Below, piece by piece: positions 26,367-39,929 of a stretch of DNA of 64,000 nucleotides. Every line of letters starts with the position of its first letter. The first letter of the stretch is position 1. A program made the position numbers and the translations under genes. The DNA comes from Apostichopus japonicus (Eukaryota; Echinodermata; Holothuroidea; Aspidochirotida; Stichopodidae): the NCBI RefSeq assembly GCF_037975245.1, contig NC_092580.1, positions 779,001 to 843,000 on the forward strand. The letters are read 5' to 3'. Under the pieces are notes generated by a model, which saw nothing but the letters and a program-made list of their open reading frames with translations, did no database searches and was not told the DNA's origin.

Positions 26367-29300
26367 CTCGGGAGCGTGACGTATTTTGGATCGCGGGCTC
26401 GAGACCAGGTGGGGGCAGTTTGCTTTTGCCGCGATCTGGTACGGTCTCTGGGAACTTTAAGTATTAGAAACGAACATAGATTTATATCAACTGCTGTCGT
26501 GGCGCGGTTGGTTGCTCTGTACCTCGAGAGCGTGACGTATTTGGATCGCGGGCTCGAGACCAGGTGGGGGCAGTTTGCTTTTGCCGCGATCTTATACGGT
26601 CTCTGGGAACTTTAAGTATTAGAAACGAACATAGATTTATATCAACTGCTGTCGTGGCGCGGTTGGTTGTGCTCTGTACCTCGAGAGCGTGACGTATTTT
26701 GGATCGCGGGCTCGAGACCAGGTGGGGGCAGTTTGCTTTTGCCGCGATCTCATACGGTCTCTGGAACTTTAACTATTAGAAACGAACATAGATTTATATC
26801 AACTGCTGTCGTGGCACTGTTGGTTGTGCTCTGTACCTCGAGAGCGTGACGTATTTTGGATCGCGGGCTCGAGACCAGGCCAGCGCAGTTTGCTTTTGCC
26901 GCGATCTTATACGGTCTCTGGAACTTTAAGTATTAGAAACGAACATAGATTTATATCAACTGCTGTCGTGGCGCGGTTGGTTGCTCTGTACCTCGAGAGC
27001 GTGACGTATTTTGGATCGCGGGCTCGAGACCAGGTGGGGGCAGTTTGCTTTTGCCGCGATCTCATACGGTCTCTGGGAACTTTAAGTATTAGAAACGAAC
27101 ATAGATTTATATCAACTGCTGTCGTGGCGCGGTTGGTTGCTCTGTACCTCGAGAGCGTGACGTATTTTGGATCGCGGGCTCGAGACCAGGTGGGGACAGT
27201 TTGCTTTTGCCGCGATCTTATACGGTCTCTGGGAACTTTAAGTATTAGAAACGAACATAGATTTATATCAACTGCTGTCGTGGCGCGGTTGGTTGCTATG
27301 TACCTCGAGAGCGTGACGTATTTTGGATCGCGGGCTCGAGACCAGGTGGGGGCAGTTTGCTTTAGCCGCGATCTCATACGGTCTCTGGGAACTTTAAGTA
27401 TTAGAAACGAACGTAGATTTATATCAACTGCTGTCGTGGCGCGGTTGGTTGCTCTGTACCTCGAGAGCGTGACGTATTTTGGATCGCGGGCTCGAGACCA
27501 GGTGAGGGCAGTTTGCTTTTGCCGCGATCTTATACGGTCTCTGGGAACTTTAAGTATTAGAAACGAACATAGATTTATATCAACTGCTGTCGTGGCGCGG
27601 TTGGTTGCTCTGTAACTCGAGAGCGTGACGTATTTTGGATCGCGGGCTCGAGACCAGGTGGGGGCAGTTTGCTTTTGCCGCGATCTGGTACGGTCTCTGG
27701 AACTTTAAGTATTAGAAACGAACATAGATTTATATCAACTGCTGTCGTGGCGCGGTTGGTTGTGCTCTGTACCTCGAGAGCGTGACGTATTTTGGATCGC
27801 GGGCTCGAGACCAGGTGGGGGCAGTTTGCTTTTGCCGCGATCTTTTACGATCTCTGGAACTTTAAGTATTAGAAACGAACATAGATTTATATCAACTGCT
27901 GTCGTGGCGCGGTTGGTTGCTCTGTACCTCGAGAGCGTGACGTATTTTGGATCGCGGGCTCGAGACCAGGTGGGGGCAGTTTGCTTTTGCCGCGATCTGG
28001 TACGGTCTCTGGAACTTTAAGTATTAGAAACGAACATAGATTTATATCAACTGCTGTCGTGGCGCGGTTGGTTGCTCTGTACCTCGAGAGCGTGACGTAT
28101 TTTGGATCGCGGGCTCGAGACCAGGTGGGGGCAGTTTGCTTTTGCCGCGATCTTATACGGTCTCTGGGAACTTTAAGTATTAGAAACGAACATAGATTTA
28201 TATCAACTGCTGTCGTGGCGCGGTTGGTTGCTCTGTACCTCGAGAGCGTGACGTATTTTGGATCGCGGGCTCGAGACCAGGTGGGGCAGTTTGCTTTTGC
28301 CGCGATCTGGTACGGTCTCTGGAACTTTAAGTATTAGAAACGAACATAGATTTATATCAACTGCTGTCGTGGCGCGGTTGGTTGCTCTGTACCTCGAGAG
28401 CGTGACGTATTTTGGATCGCGGGCTCGAGACCAGGTGGGGGCAGTTTGCTTTTGCCGCGATCTGGTACGGTCTCTGGAACTTTAAGTATTAGAAACGAAC
28501 ATAGATTTATATCAACTGCTGTCGTGGCGCGGTTGGTTGCTCTGTACCTCGAGAGCGTGACGTATTTTGGATCGCGGGCTCGAGACCAGGTGGGGGCAGT
28601 TTGCTTTTGCCGCGATCTTATACGGTCTCTGGGAACTTTAAGTATTAGAAACGAACATAGATTTATATCAACTGCTGTCGTGGCGCGGTTGGTTGCTCTG
28701 TACCTCGAGAGCGTGACGTATTTTGGATCGCGGGCTCGAGACCAGGTGGGGGCAGTTTGCTTTTGCCGCGATCTGGTACGGTCTCTGGAACTTTAAGTAT
28801 TAGAAACGAACATAGATTTATATCAACTGCTGTCGTGGCGCGGTTGGTTGCTCTGTACCTCGAGAGCGTGACGTATTTTGGATCGCGGGCTCGAGACCAG
28901 GTGGGGGCAGTTTGCTTTTGCCGCGATCTGATACGGTCTCTGGGAACTTTAAGTATTAGAAACGAACATAGATTTATATCAACTGCTGTCGTGGCGCGGT
29001 TGGTTGCTCTGTACCTCGAGAGCGTGACGTATTTTGGATCGCGGGCTCGAGACCAGGTGGGGGCAGTTTGCTTTTGCCGCGATCTTATACGGTCTCTGGG
29101 AACTTTAAGTATTAGAAACGAACATAGATTTATATCAACTGCTGTCGTGGCGCGGTTGGTTGCTCTGTAACTCGAGAGCGTGACGTATTTTGGATCGCGG
29201 GCTCGAGACCAGGTGGGGGCAGTTTGCTTTTGCCGCGATCTGGTACGGTCTCTGGGAACTTTAAGTATTAGAAACGAACATAGATTTATATCAACTGCTG

Positions 29301-31654
29301 TCGTGGCGCGGTTGGTTGCTCTGTACCTCGAGAGCGTGACGTATTTTGGATCGCGGGCTCGAGACCAGGTGGGGGCAGTTTGCTTTTGCCGCGATCTCAT
29401 ACGGTCTCTGGGAACTTTAAGTATTAGAAACGAACATAGATTTATATCAACTGCTGTCGTGGCGCGGTTGGTTGCTCTGTACCTCGAGAGCGTGACGTAT
29501 TTTGGATCGCGGGCTCGAGACCAGGTGGGGACAGTTTGCTTTTGCCGCGATCTTTTACCATCTCTGGAACTTTAAGTATTAGAAACGAACATAGATTTAT
29601 ATCAACTGCTGTCGTGGCGCGGTTGGTTGTGCTCTGTACCTCGAGAGCGTGACGTATTTTGGATCGCGGGCTCGAGACCAGGTGGGGGCAGTTTGCTTTT
29701 GCCGCGATCTCATACGGTCTCTGGAACTTTAACTATTAGAAACGAACATAGATTTATATCAACTGCTGTCGTGGCACTGTTGGTTGTGCTCTGTACCTCG
29801 AGAGCGTGACGTATTTTGGATCACGGGCTCGAGACCAGGTGGGGGCAGTTTGCTTTTGCCGCGATCTTATACGGTCTCTGGAACTTTAAGTATTAGAAAC
29901 GAACATAGATTTATATCAACTGCTGTCGTGGCGCGGTTGGTTGCTCTGTACCTCGAGAGCGTGACGTATTTTGGATCGCGGGCTCGAGACCAGGTGGGGG
30001 CAGTTTGCTTTTGCCGCGATCTCATACGTTCTCTGGGAACTTTAAGTATTAGAAACGAACATAGATTTATATCAACTGCTGTCGTGGCGCGGTTGGTTGT
30101 GCTCTGTACCTCGAGAGCGTGACGTATTTTGGATCGCGGGCTCGAGACCAGGTGGGGGCAGTTTGCTTTTGCCGCCATCTGGTACGGTCTCTGGAACTTT
30201 AAGTATTAGAAACGAACATAGATTTATATCAACTGCTGTCGTGGCGTGGTTGGTTGTGCTCTGTACCTTGAGAGCGTGACGTATTTTGGATCGCGGGCTC
30301 GAGACCAGGCCAGTGCAGTTTGCTTTTGCCGCGATCTAATACGATCTCTGGAACTTTAAGTATTAGAAACAAACATTGATTTATATCAACTGCTGTCGTG
30401 GCGCGGTTGGTTGTGCTCTGTACCTCGAGAGCGTGACGTATTTTGGATCGCGGGATCGAGACCAGGTGGGTGCAGTTTGCTTTTGCCGCGATCTCATACG
30501 GTCTCTGGGAACTTTAAGTATTAGAAACGAACATAGATTTATATCAACTGCTGTCGTGGCGCGGTTGGTTGTGCTCTGTACCTCGAGAGCGTGACGTATT
30601 TTGGATCGCGGGCTCGAGACCAGGTGGGGGCAGTTTGCTTTTGCCGCCATCTGGTACGGTCTCTGGAACTTTAAGTATTAGAAACGAACATAGATTTATA
30701 TCAACTGCTGTCGTGGCGCGGTTGGTTGTGCTCTGTACCTCGAGAGCGTGACGTATTTTGGATCGCGGGCTCGAGACCAGGCCAGTGCAGTTTGCTTTTG
30801 CCGCGATCTAATACGATCTCTGGAACTTTAAGTATTAGAAACAAACATTGATTTATATCAACTGCTGTCGTGGCGCGGTTGGTTGTGCTCTGTACCTCGA
30901 GAGCGTGACGTATTTTGGATCGCGGGATCGAGACCAGGCCAGGGCAGTTTGCTTTTGCCGCGATCTAATACGGTCTCTGGAACTTTAAGTATTAGAAACG
31001 AACATAGATTTATATCAACTGCTGTCGTGGCGCGGTTGGTTGCTCTGTACCTCGAGATCGTGACGTATTTTGGATCGCGGGCTCGAGACCAGGCCAGTGC
31101 AGTTTGCTTTTGCCGCGATCTAATACGGTCTCTGGAACTTTAAGTATTAGAAACGAACATAGATTTATATCAACTGCTGTCGTGGCGCGGTTGGTTGTGC
31201 TCTGTACCTCGAGAGCGTGACGTATTTTGGATCGCGGGCTCGAGACCAGGTGGGGGCAGTTTGCTTTTGCCGGAATCTTATACGGTCTCTGGGAACTTTA
31301 AGTATTAGAAACGAACATAGATTTATATCAACTGCTGTCGTGGCGCGGTTGGTTGTGCTCTGTACCTAGAGAGCGTGACGTATTTTGGATCGCGGGCTCG
31401 AGACCAGGTGGGGGCAGTTTGCTTTTGCCGCGATCTAATACGGTCTCTGGAACTTTAAGTATTAGAAACGAACATAGATTTATATCAACTGCTGTCGTGG
31501 CGCGGTTGGTTGTGCTCTGTACCTCGAGAGCGTGACGTATTTTGGATCGCGGGCTCGAGACCAGGTGGGGGCAGTTTGCTTTTGCCGCGATCTTTTACGA
31601 TCTCTGGAACTTTAAGTATTAGAAACGAACATAGATTTATATCAACTGCTGTCG

Positions 31655-31740
31655 TGGCGCGGTTGGTTGTGCTCTGTACCTCGAGAGCGTGACGTATTTT
31701 GGATCGCGGGCTCGAGACCAGGTGGGGGCAGTTTGCTTTT
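31655..31740 (+). promoter_or_regulatory. Representative internal pol III-like promoter of a 157-bp monomer
   Basis: One typical unit is given as the example for the whole array. Box A-like TGGCGCGGTTGG lies at 31,655-31,666 and box B-like GGCTCGAGACC at 31,709-31,719. Start-to-start distance is 54 bp, within the range tolerated by type 2 pol III promoters. A T4 run at 31,737-31,740 could end a transcript of about 100 nt. Box A departs from the tRNA consensus at one base (G for A14), and box B has CTCGA where TTCGA is usual; some units read ATCGA. Another T4 between the boxes could end transcripts early. Activity is inference only. Confidence 0.5.
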
Positions 31741-33599
31741 GCCGCGATCTTATACGGTCTCTGGAACTTTAAGTATTAGAAACGAACATAGATTTATATC
31801 AACTGCTGTCGTGGCGCGGTTGGTTGTGCTCTGTACCTCGAGAGCGTGACGTATTTTGGATCGCGGGCTCGAGACCAGGTGGGGGCAGTTTGCTTTTGCC
31901 GCGATCTAATAAGGTCTCTGGAACTTTAAGTATTAGAAACAAACATAGATTTATATCAACTGCTGTCGTGGCGCGGTTGGTTGCTCTGTACCTCGAGAGC
32001 GTGACGTATTTTGGATCGCGGGATCGAGACCAGGTGGGGGCAGTTTGCTTTTGCCGCGATCTTTTACCATCTCTGGAACTTTAAGTATTAGAAACGAACA
32101 TAGATTTATATCAACTGCTGTCGTGGCGCGGTTGGTTGTGCTCTGTACCTCGAGAGCGTGACGTATTTTGGATCGCGGGCTCGAGACCAGGTGCGGGCAG
32201 TTTGCTTTTGCCGCGATCTTTTACCATCTCTGGAACTTTAAGTATTAGAAACGAACATAGATTTATATCAACTGCTGTCGTGGCGCGGTTGGTTGTGCTC
32301 TGTACCTCGAGAGCGTGACGTATTTTGGATCGCGGGCTCGAGACCAGGTGGGGGCAGTTTGCTTTTGCCGCGATCTCATACGGTCTCTGGAACTTTAACT
32401 ATTAGAAACGAACATAGATTTATATCAACTGCTGTCGTGGCACTGTTGGTTGTGCTCTGTACCTCGAGAGCGTGACTTATTTTGGATCGCGGGCTCGAGA
32501 CCAGGCCAGCGCAGTTTGCTTTTGCCGCGATCTTATACGGTCTCTGGAACTTTAAGTTCTAGAAACGAACATAGATTTATATCAACTGCTGTCGTGGCGC
32601 GGTTGGTTGCTCTGTACCTCGAGAGCGTGACGTATTTTGGATCGCGGGCTCGAGACCAGGTGGGGGCAGTTTGCTTTTGCCGCGATCTAATACGGTCTCT
32701 GGGAACTTTAAGTATTAGAAACGAACATAGATTTATATCAACTGCTGTCGTGGCGCGGTTGGTTGTGCTCTGTACCTCGAGAGCGTGACGTATTTTGGAT
32801 CGCGGGCTCGAGACCAGGTGGGGGCAGTTTGCTTTTGCCGCCATCTGGTACGGTCTCTGGAACTTTAAGTATTAGAAACGAACATAGATTTATATCAACT
32901 GCTGTCGTGGCGCGGTTGGTTGCTCTGTACCTCGAGAGCGTGACGTATTTTGGATCGCGGGCTCGAGACCAGGTGGGGGCAGTTTGCTTTTGCCGCGATC
33001 TGGTACGGTCTCTGGAACTTTAAGTATTAGAAACGAACATAGATTTATATCAACTGCTGTCGTGGCGCGGTTGGTTGCTCTGTACCTCGAGAGCGTGACG
33101 TATTTTGGATCGCGGGCTCGAGACCAGGTGGGGGCAGTTTGCTTTTGCCGCGATCTTATACGGTCTCTGGGAACTTTAAGTATTAGAAACGAACATAGAT
33201 TTATATCAACTGCTGTCGTGGCGCGGTTGGTTGCTCTGTACCTCGAGAGCGTGACGTATTTTGGATCGCGGGCTCGAGACCAGGTGGGGGCAGTTTGCTT
33301 TTGCCGCGATCTCATACGGTCTCTGGAACTTTAAGTATTAGAAACGAACATAGATTTATATCAACTGCTGTCGTGGCGCGGTTGGTTGTGCTCTGTACCT
33401 CGAGAGCGTGACGTATTTTGGATCGCGGGCTCGAGACCAGGTGGGGGCAGTTTGCTTTTGCCGCGATCTCGTACGATCTCTGGAACTTTAAGTATTAGAA
33501 ACGAACATAGCATTATATCAACTGCTGTCGTGGCGCGGTTGGTTGTGCTCTGTACCTCGAGAGCGTGACGTATTTTGGATCGCGGGCTCGAAACCAGGT

Positions 33600-36500
33600 G
33601 GGGGCAGTTTGCTTTTGCCGCGATCTTATACGGTCTCTGGAACTTTAAGTATTAGAAACGAACATAGATTTATATCAACTGCTGTCGTGGCGCGGTTGGT
33701 TGCTCTGTACCTCGAGATCGTGACGTATTTTGGATCGCGGGCTCGAGACCAGGCCAGTGCAGTTTGCTTTTGCCGCGATCTAATACGGTCTCTGGAACTT
33801 TAAGTATTAGAAACGAACATAGATTTATATCAACTGCTGTCGTGGCGCGGTTGGTTGTGCTCTGTACCTCGAGAGCGTGACGTATTTTGGATCGCGGGCT
33901 CGAGACCAGGTGGGGGCAGTTTGGTTTTGCCGCGATCTTTTACGATCTCTGGAACTTTAAGTATTAGAAACGAACATAGATTTATATCAACTGCTGTCGT
34001 GGCGCGGTTGGTTGTGCTCTGTACCTCGAGAGCGTGACGTATTTTGGATCGCGGGCTCGAGACCAGGTGGGGGCAGTTTGCTTTTGCCGCGATCTAATAC
34101 GGTCTCTGGAACTTTAAGTATTAGAAACGAACATAGATTTATATCAACTGCTGTCGTGGCGCGGTTGGTTGTGCTCTGTACCTCGAGAGCGTGACGTATT
34201 TTGGATCGCGGGCTCGAGACCAGGCCAGCGCAGTTTACTTTTGCCGCGATCTTATACGGTCTCTGGAACTTTAAGTATTAGAAACAAACATAGATTTATA
34301 TCAACTGCTGTCGTGGCGCGGTTGGTTGCTCTGTACCTCGAGAGCGTGACGTATTTTGGATCGCGGGATCGAGACCAGGTGGGGGCAGTTTGCTTTTGCC
34401 GCGATCTTTTACCATCTCTGGAACTTTAAGTATTAGAAACGAACATAGATTTATATCAACTGCTGTCGTGGCGCGGTTGGTTGTGCTCTGTACCTCGAGA
34501 GCGTGACGTATTTTGGATCGCGGGCTCGAGACCAGGTGGGGGCAGTTTGCTTTTGCCGCGATCTTTTACCATCTCTGGAACTTTAAGTTCTAGAAACGAA
34601 CATAGATTTATATCAACTGCTGTCGTGGCGCGGTTGGTTGCTCTGTACCTCGAGAGCGTGACGTATTTTGGATCGCGGGCTCGAGACCAGGTGGGGGCAG
34701 TTTGCTTTTGCCGCGATCTAATACGGTCTCTGGGAACTTTAAGTATTAGAAACGAACATAGATTTATATCAACTGCTGTCGTGGCGCGGTTGGTTGTGCT
34801 CTGTACCTCGAGAGCGTGACGTATTTTGGATCGCGGGCTCGAGACCAGGTGGGGGCAGTTTGCTTTTGCCGCCATCTGGTACGGTCTCTGGAACTTTAAG
34901 TATTAGAAACGAACATAGATTTATATCAACTGCTGTCGTGGCGCGGTTGGTTGTGCTCTGTACCTCGAGAGCGTGACGTATTTTGGATCGCGGGCTCGAG
35001 ACCAGGTGGGGGCAGTTTGCTTTTGCCGCCATCTGGTACGGTCTCTGGAACTTTAAGTATTAGAAACGAACATAGATTTATATCAACTGCTGTCGTGGCG
35101 CGGTTGGTTGCTCTGTACCTCGAGAGCGTGACGTATTTTGGATCGCGGGCTCGAGACCAGGTGGGGCAGTTTGCTTTTGCCGCGATCTTATACGGTCTCT
35201 GGGAACTTTAAGTATTAGAAACGAACATAGATTTATATCAACTGCTGTCGTGGCGCGGTTGGTTGCTCTGTACCTCGAGAGCGTGACGTATTTTGGATCG
35301 CGGGCTCGAGACCAGGTGGGGGCAGTTTGCTTTTGCCGCGATCTCATACGGTCTCTGGAACTTTAAGTATTAGAAACGAACATAGATTTATATCAACTGC
35401 TGTCGTGGCGCGGTTGGTTGTGCTCTGTACCTCGAGAGCGTGACGTATTTTGGATCGCGGGCTCGAGACCAGGTGGGGGCAGTTTGGTTTTGCCGCGATC
35501 TCGTACGATCTCTGGAACTTTAAGTATTAGAAACGAACATAGCATTATATCAACTGCTGTCGTGGCGCGGTTGGTTGTGCTCTGTACCTCGAGAGCGTGA
35601 CGTATTTTGGATCGCGGGCTCGAGACCAGGTGGGGGCAGTTTGGTTTTGTCGCGATCTTTTACGATCTCTGGAACTTTAAGTATTAGAAACGAACATAGA
35701 TGTATATCAACTGCTGTCGTGGCGCGGTTGGTTGTGCTCTGTACCTCGAGAGCGTGACGTATTTTGGATCGCGGGCTCGAAACCAGGTGGGGGCAGTTTG
35801 CTTTTGCCGCGATCTGGTACGGTCTCTGGAACTTTAAGTATTAGAAACGAACATAGATTTATATCAACTGCTGTCGTGGCGCGGTTGGTTGTGCTCTGTA
35901 CCTCGAGAGCGTGACGTATTTTGGATCGCGGGCTCGAGACCAGGCCAGTGCAGTTTGCTTTTGCCGCGATCTAATACGATCTCTGGAACTTTAAGTATTA
36001 GAAACAAACATTGATTTATATCAACTGCTGTCGTGGCGCGGTTGGTTGTGCTCTGTACCTCGAGAGCGTGACGTATTTTGGATCGCGGGCTCGAGACCAG
36101 GTGGGGGCAGTTTGCTTTTGCCGCGATCTTATACGGTCTCTGGAACTTTAAGTATTAGAAACGAACATAGATTTATATCAACTGCTGTCGTGGCGCGGTT
36201 GGTTGCTCTGTACCTCGAGATCGTGACGTATTTTGGATCGCGGGCTCGAGACCAGGCCAGTGCAGTTTGCTTTTGCCGCGATCTAATACGGTCTCTGGAA
36301 CTTTAAGTATTAGAAACGAACATAGATTTATATCAACTGCTGTCGTGGCGCGGTTGGTTGTGCTCTGTACCTCGAGAGCGTGACGTATTTTGGATCGCGG
36401 GCTCGAGACCAGGTGGGGGCAGTTTGGTTTTGCCGCGATCTTTTACGATCTCTGGAACTTTAAGTATTAGAAACGAACATAGATTTATATCAACTGCTGT

Positions 36501-37085
36501 CGTGGCGCGGTTGGTTGTGCTCTGTACCTCGAGAGCGTGACGTATTTTGGATCGCGGGCTCGAGACCAGGTGGGGGCAGTTTGCTTTTGCCGCGATCTAA
36601 TACGGTCTCTGGAACTTTAAGTATTAGAAACGAACATAGATTTATATCAACTGCTGTCGTGGCGCGGTTGGTTGTGCTCTGTACCTCGAGAGCGTGACGT
36701 ATTTTGGATCGCGGGCTCGAGACCAGGCCAGCGCAGTTTGCTTTTGCCGCGATCTTATACGGTCTCTGGAACTTTAAGTATTAGAAACAAACATAGATTT
36801 ATATCAACTGCTGTCGTGGCGCGGTTGGTTGCTCTGTACCTCGAGAGCGTGACGTATTTTGGATCGCGGGATCGAGACCAGGTGGGGGCAGTTTGCTTTT
36901 GCCGCGATCTTTTACCATTTCTTTAACTTTAAGTATTAGAAACGAACATAGATTTATATCAACTGCTGTCGTGGCGCGGTTGGTTGTGCTCTGTACCTCA
37001 AGAGCGTGACGTATTTTGGATCGCGGGCTCGAGACCAGGTGGGGGCAGTTTGCTTTTGCCGCGATCTTTTACCATCTCTGGAACT
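33600..37085 (+). repeat. Higher-order duplication with 2,503-bp offset (16 monomers)
   Basis: About 1 kb at 33,600-34,585 matches 36,103-37,088. Shared variants include ctcgagatcgtgacg, a gtttggttttgcc unit with cttttacgatctc, and aaacaaacatag with gggatcgag. The copies differ by a small cluster (tttaccatctctggaac against tttaccatttctttaac, near 34,413 and 36,915). Confidence 0.72.
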
Positions 37086-39929
37086 TTAAGTATTAGAAAC
37101 GAACATAGATTTATATCAACTGCTGTCGTGGCGCGGTTGTTTGTGCTCTGTACCTCGAGAGCGTGACGTATTTTGGATCGCGGGCTCGAGACCAGGTGGG
37201 GGCAGTTTGCTTTTGCCGCGATCTCATACGGTCTCTGGAACTTTAAGTATTAGAAACGAACATAGATTTATATCAACTGCTGTCGTGGCACTGTTGGTTG
37301 TGCTCTGTACCTCGAGAGCGTGACTTATTTTGGATCGCGGGCTCGAGACCAGGCCAGCGCAGTTTGCTTTTGCCGCGATCTAATACGGTGTCTGGAACTT
37401 TAAGTATTAGAAACGAACATAGATTTATATCAACTGCTGTCGTGGCGCGGTTGGTTGCTCTGTACCTCGAGAGCGTGACGTATTTTGGATCGCGGGCTCG
37501 AGACCAGGTGGGGGCAGTTTGCTTTTGCCGCGATCTTATACGGTCTCTGGGAACTTTAAGTATTAGAAACGAACATAGATTTATATCAACTGCTGTCGTG
37601 GCGCGGTTGGTTGTGCTCTGTACCTCGAGAGCGTGACGTATTTTGGATCGCGGGCTCGAGACCAGGTGGGGGCAGTTTGCTTTTGCCGCGATCTGGTACG
37701 GTCTCTGGAACTTTAAGTATTAGAAACGAACATAGATTTATATCAACTGCTGTCGTGGCGCGGTTGGTTGTGCTCTGTACCTCGAGAGCGTGACGTATTT
37801 TGGATCGCGGGCTCGAGACCAGGTGGGGCAGTTTGCTTTTGCCGCGATCTGATACGGTCTCTGGGAACTTTAAGTATTAGAAACGAACATAGATTTATAT
37901 CAACTGCTGTCGTGGCGCGGTTGGTTGCTCTGTACCTCGAGAGCGTGACGTATTTTGGATCGCGGGATCGAGACCAGGCCAGTGCAGTTTGCTTTTGCCG
38001 CGATCTAATACGGTCTCTGGAACTTTAAGTATTAGAAACGAACATAGATTTATATCAACTGCTGTCGTGGCGCGGTTGGTTGTGCTCTGTACCTCGAGAG
38101 CGTGACGTATTTTGGATCGCGGGCTCGAGACCAGGTGGGGGCAGTTTGCTTTTGCCGCGATCTAATACGGTCTCTGGAACTTTAAGTATTAGAAACGAAC
38201 ATAGATTTATATCAACTGCTGTCGTGGCGCGGTTGGTTGTGCTCTGTACCTCGAGAGCGTGACGTATTTTGGATCGCGGGCTCGAGACCAGGTGGGGGCA
38301 GTTTGCTTTTGCCGCGATCTAATACGATCTCTGGAACTTTAAGTATTAGAAACAAACATTGATTTATATCAACTGCTGTCGTGGCGCGGTTGGTTGTGCT
38401 CTGTACCTCGAGAACGTGACGTATTTTGGATCGCGGGATCGAGACCAGGCCAGCGCAGTTTGCTTTTGCCGCGTTCTTATACGGTCTCTGGAACTTTAAG
38501 TATTAGAAACGAACATAGATTTATATCAACTGCTGTCGTGGCGCGGTTGGTTGTGCTCTGTACCTCGAGAGCGTGACGTATTTTGGATCGCGGGCTCGAG
38601 ACCAGGTGGGGGCAGTTTGCTTTTGCCGCGATATTATACGGTCTCTGGGAACTTTAAGTATTAGAAACGAACATAGATTTATATCAACTGCTGTCGTGGC
38701 GCGGTTGGTTGTGCTCTGTACCTCGAGAGCGTGACGTATTTTGGATCGCAGGCTCGAGACCAGGTGGGGGCAGTTTGGTTTTGCCGCGATCTTTTACGAT
38801 CTCTGGAACTTTAAGTATTAGAAACGAACATAGATGTATATCAACTGCTGTCGTGGCGCGGTTGGTTGTGCTCTGTACCTCGAGAGCGTGACGTATTTTG
38901 GATCGCGGGCTCGAGACCAGGTGGGGGCAGTTTGCTTTTGCCGCGATCTTATACGGTCTCTGGAACTTTAAGTATTAGAAACGAACATAGATTTATATCA
39001 ACTGCTGTCGTGGCACTGTTGGTTGTGCTCTGTACCTCGAGAGCGTGACGTATTTTGGATCGCGGGCTCGAGACCAGGTGGGGGCAGTTTGCTTTTGCCG
39101 CGATCTTATACGGTCTCTGGAACTTTAAGTATTAGAAACGAACATAGATTTATATCAACTGCTGTCGTGGCGCGGTTGGTTGCTCTGTACCTCGAGAGCG
39201 TGACGTATTTTGGATCGCGGGCTCGAGACCAGGTGGGGGCAGTTTGCTTTTGCCGCGATCTCATACGGTCTCTGGGAACTTTAAGTATTAGAAACGAACA
39301 TAGATTTATATCAACTGCTGTCGTGGCGCGGTTGGTTGTGCTCTGTACCTCGAGAGCGTGACGTATTTTGGATCGCGGGCTCGAGACCAGGTGGGGGCAG
39401 TTTGCTTTTGCCGCCATCTGGTACGGTCTCTGGAACTTTAAGTATTAGAAACGAACATAGATTTATATCAACTGCTGTCGTGGCGCGGTTGGTTGTGCTC
39501 TGTACCTCGAGAGCGTGACGTATTTTGGATCGCGGGCTCGAAACCAGGCCAGTGCAGTTTGCTTTTGCCGCGATCTAATACGATCTCTGGAACTTTAAGT
39601 ATTAGAAACAAACATTGATTTATATCAACTGCTGTCGTGGCGCGGTTGGTTGTGCTCTGTACCTCGAGAGCGTGACGTATTTTGGATCGCGGGATCGAGA
39701 CCAGGTGGGGGCAGTTTGCTTTTGCCGCGATCTCATACGGTCTCTGGAACTTTAAGTATTAGAAACGAACATAGATTTATATCAACTGCTGTCGTGGCGC
39801 GGTTGGTTGTGCTCTGTACCTCGAGAGCGTGACGTATTTTGGATCGCGGGCTCGAGACCAGGTGGGGGCAGTTTGCTTTTGCCGCCATCTGGTACTGTCT
39901 CTGGAACTTTAAGTATTAGAAACGAACAT

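Larger units (their letters stand above)
1..26640 (+). repeat. Left satellite domain, mainly 155/156-bp monomers
   Basis: Units here mostly read ttggttgctctg (lacking the GT dinucleotide), gggaac or ggaac, and ggtggggg or ggtgggg after box B. The 156-bp spacing is three times 52, so runs of identical-length units stay open for up to 480 codons. I saw no GGCCAG-type unit in this part. A few units with gtgctctg occur (near 14,670, 15,607, 16,388, 21,528 and 22,155), the last three with a cggtctgttgtg variant, showing that the two unit types have exchanged or share ancestry. Confidence 0.85.
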
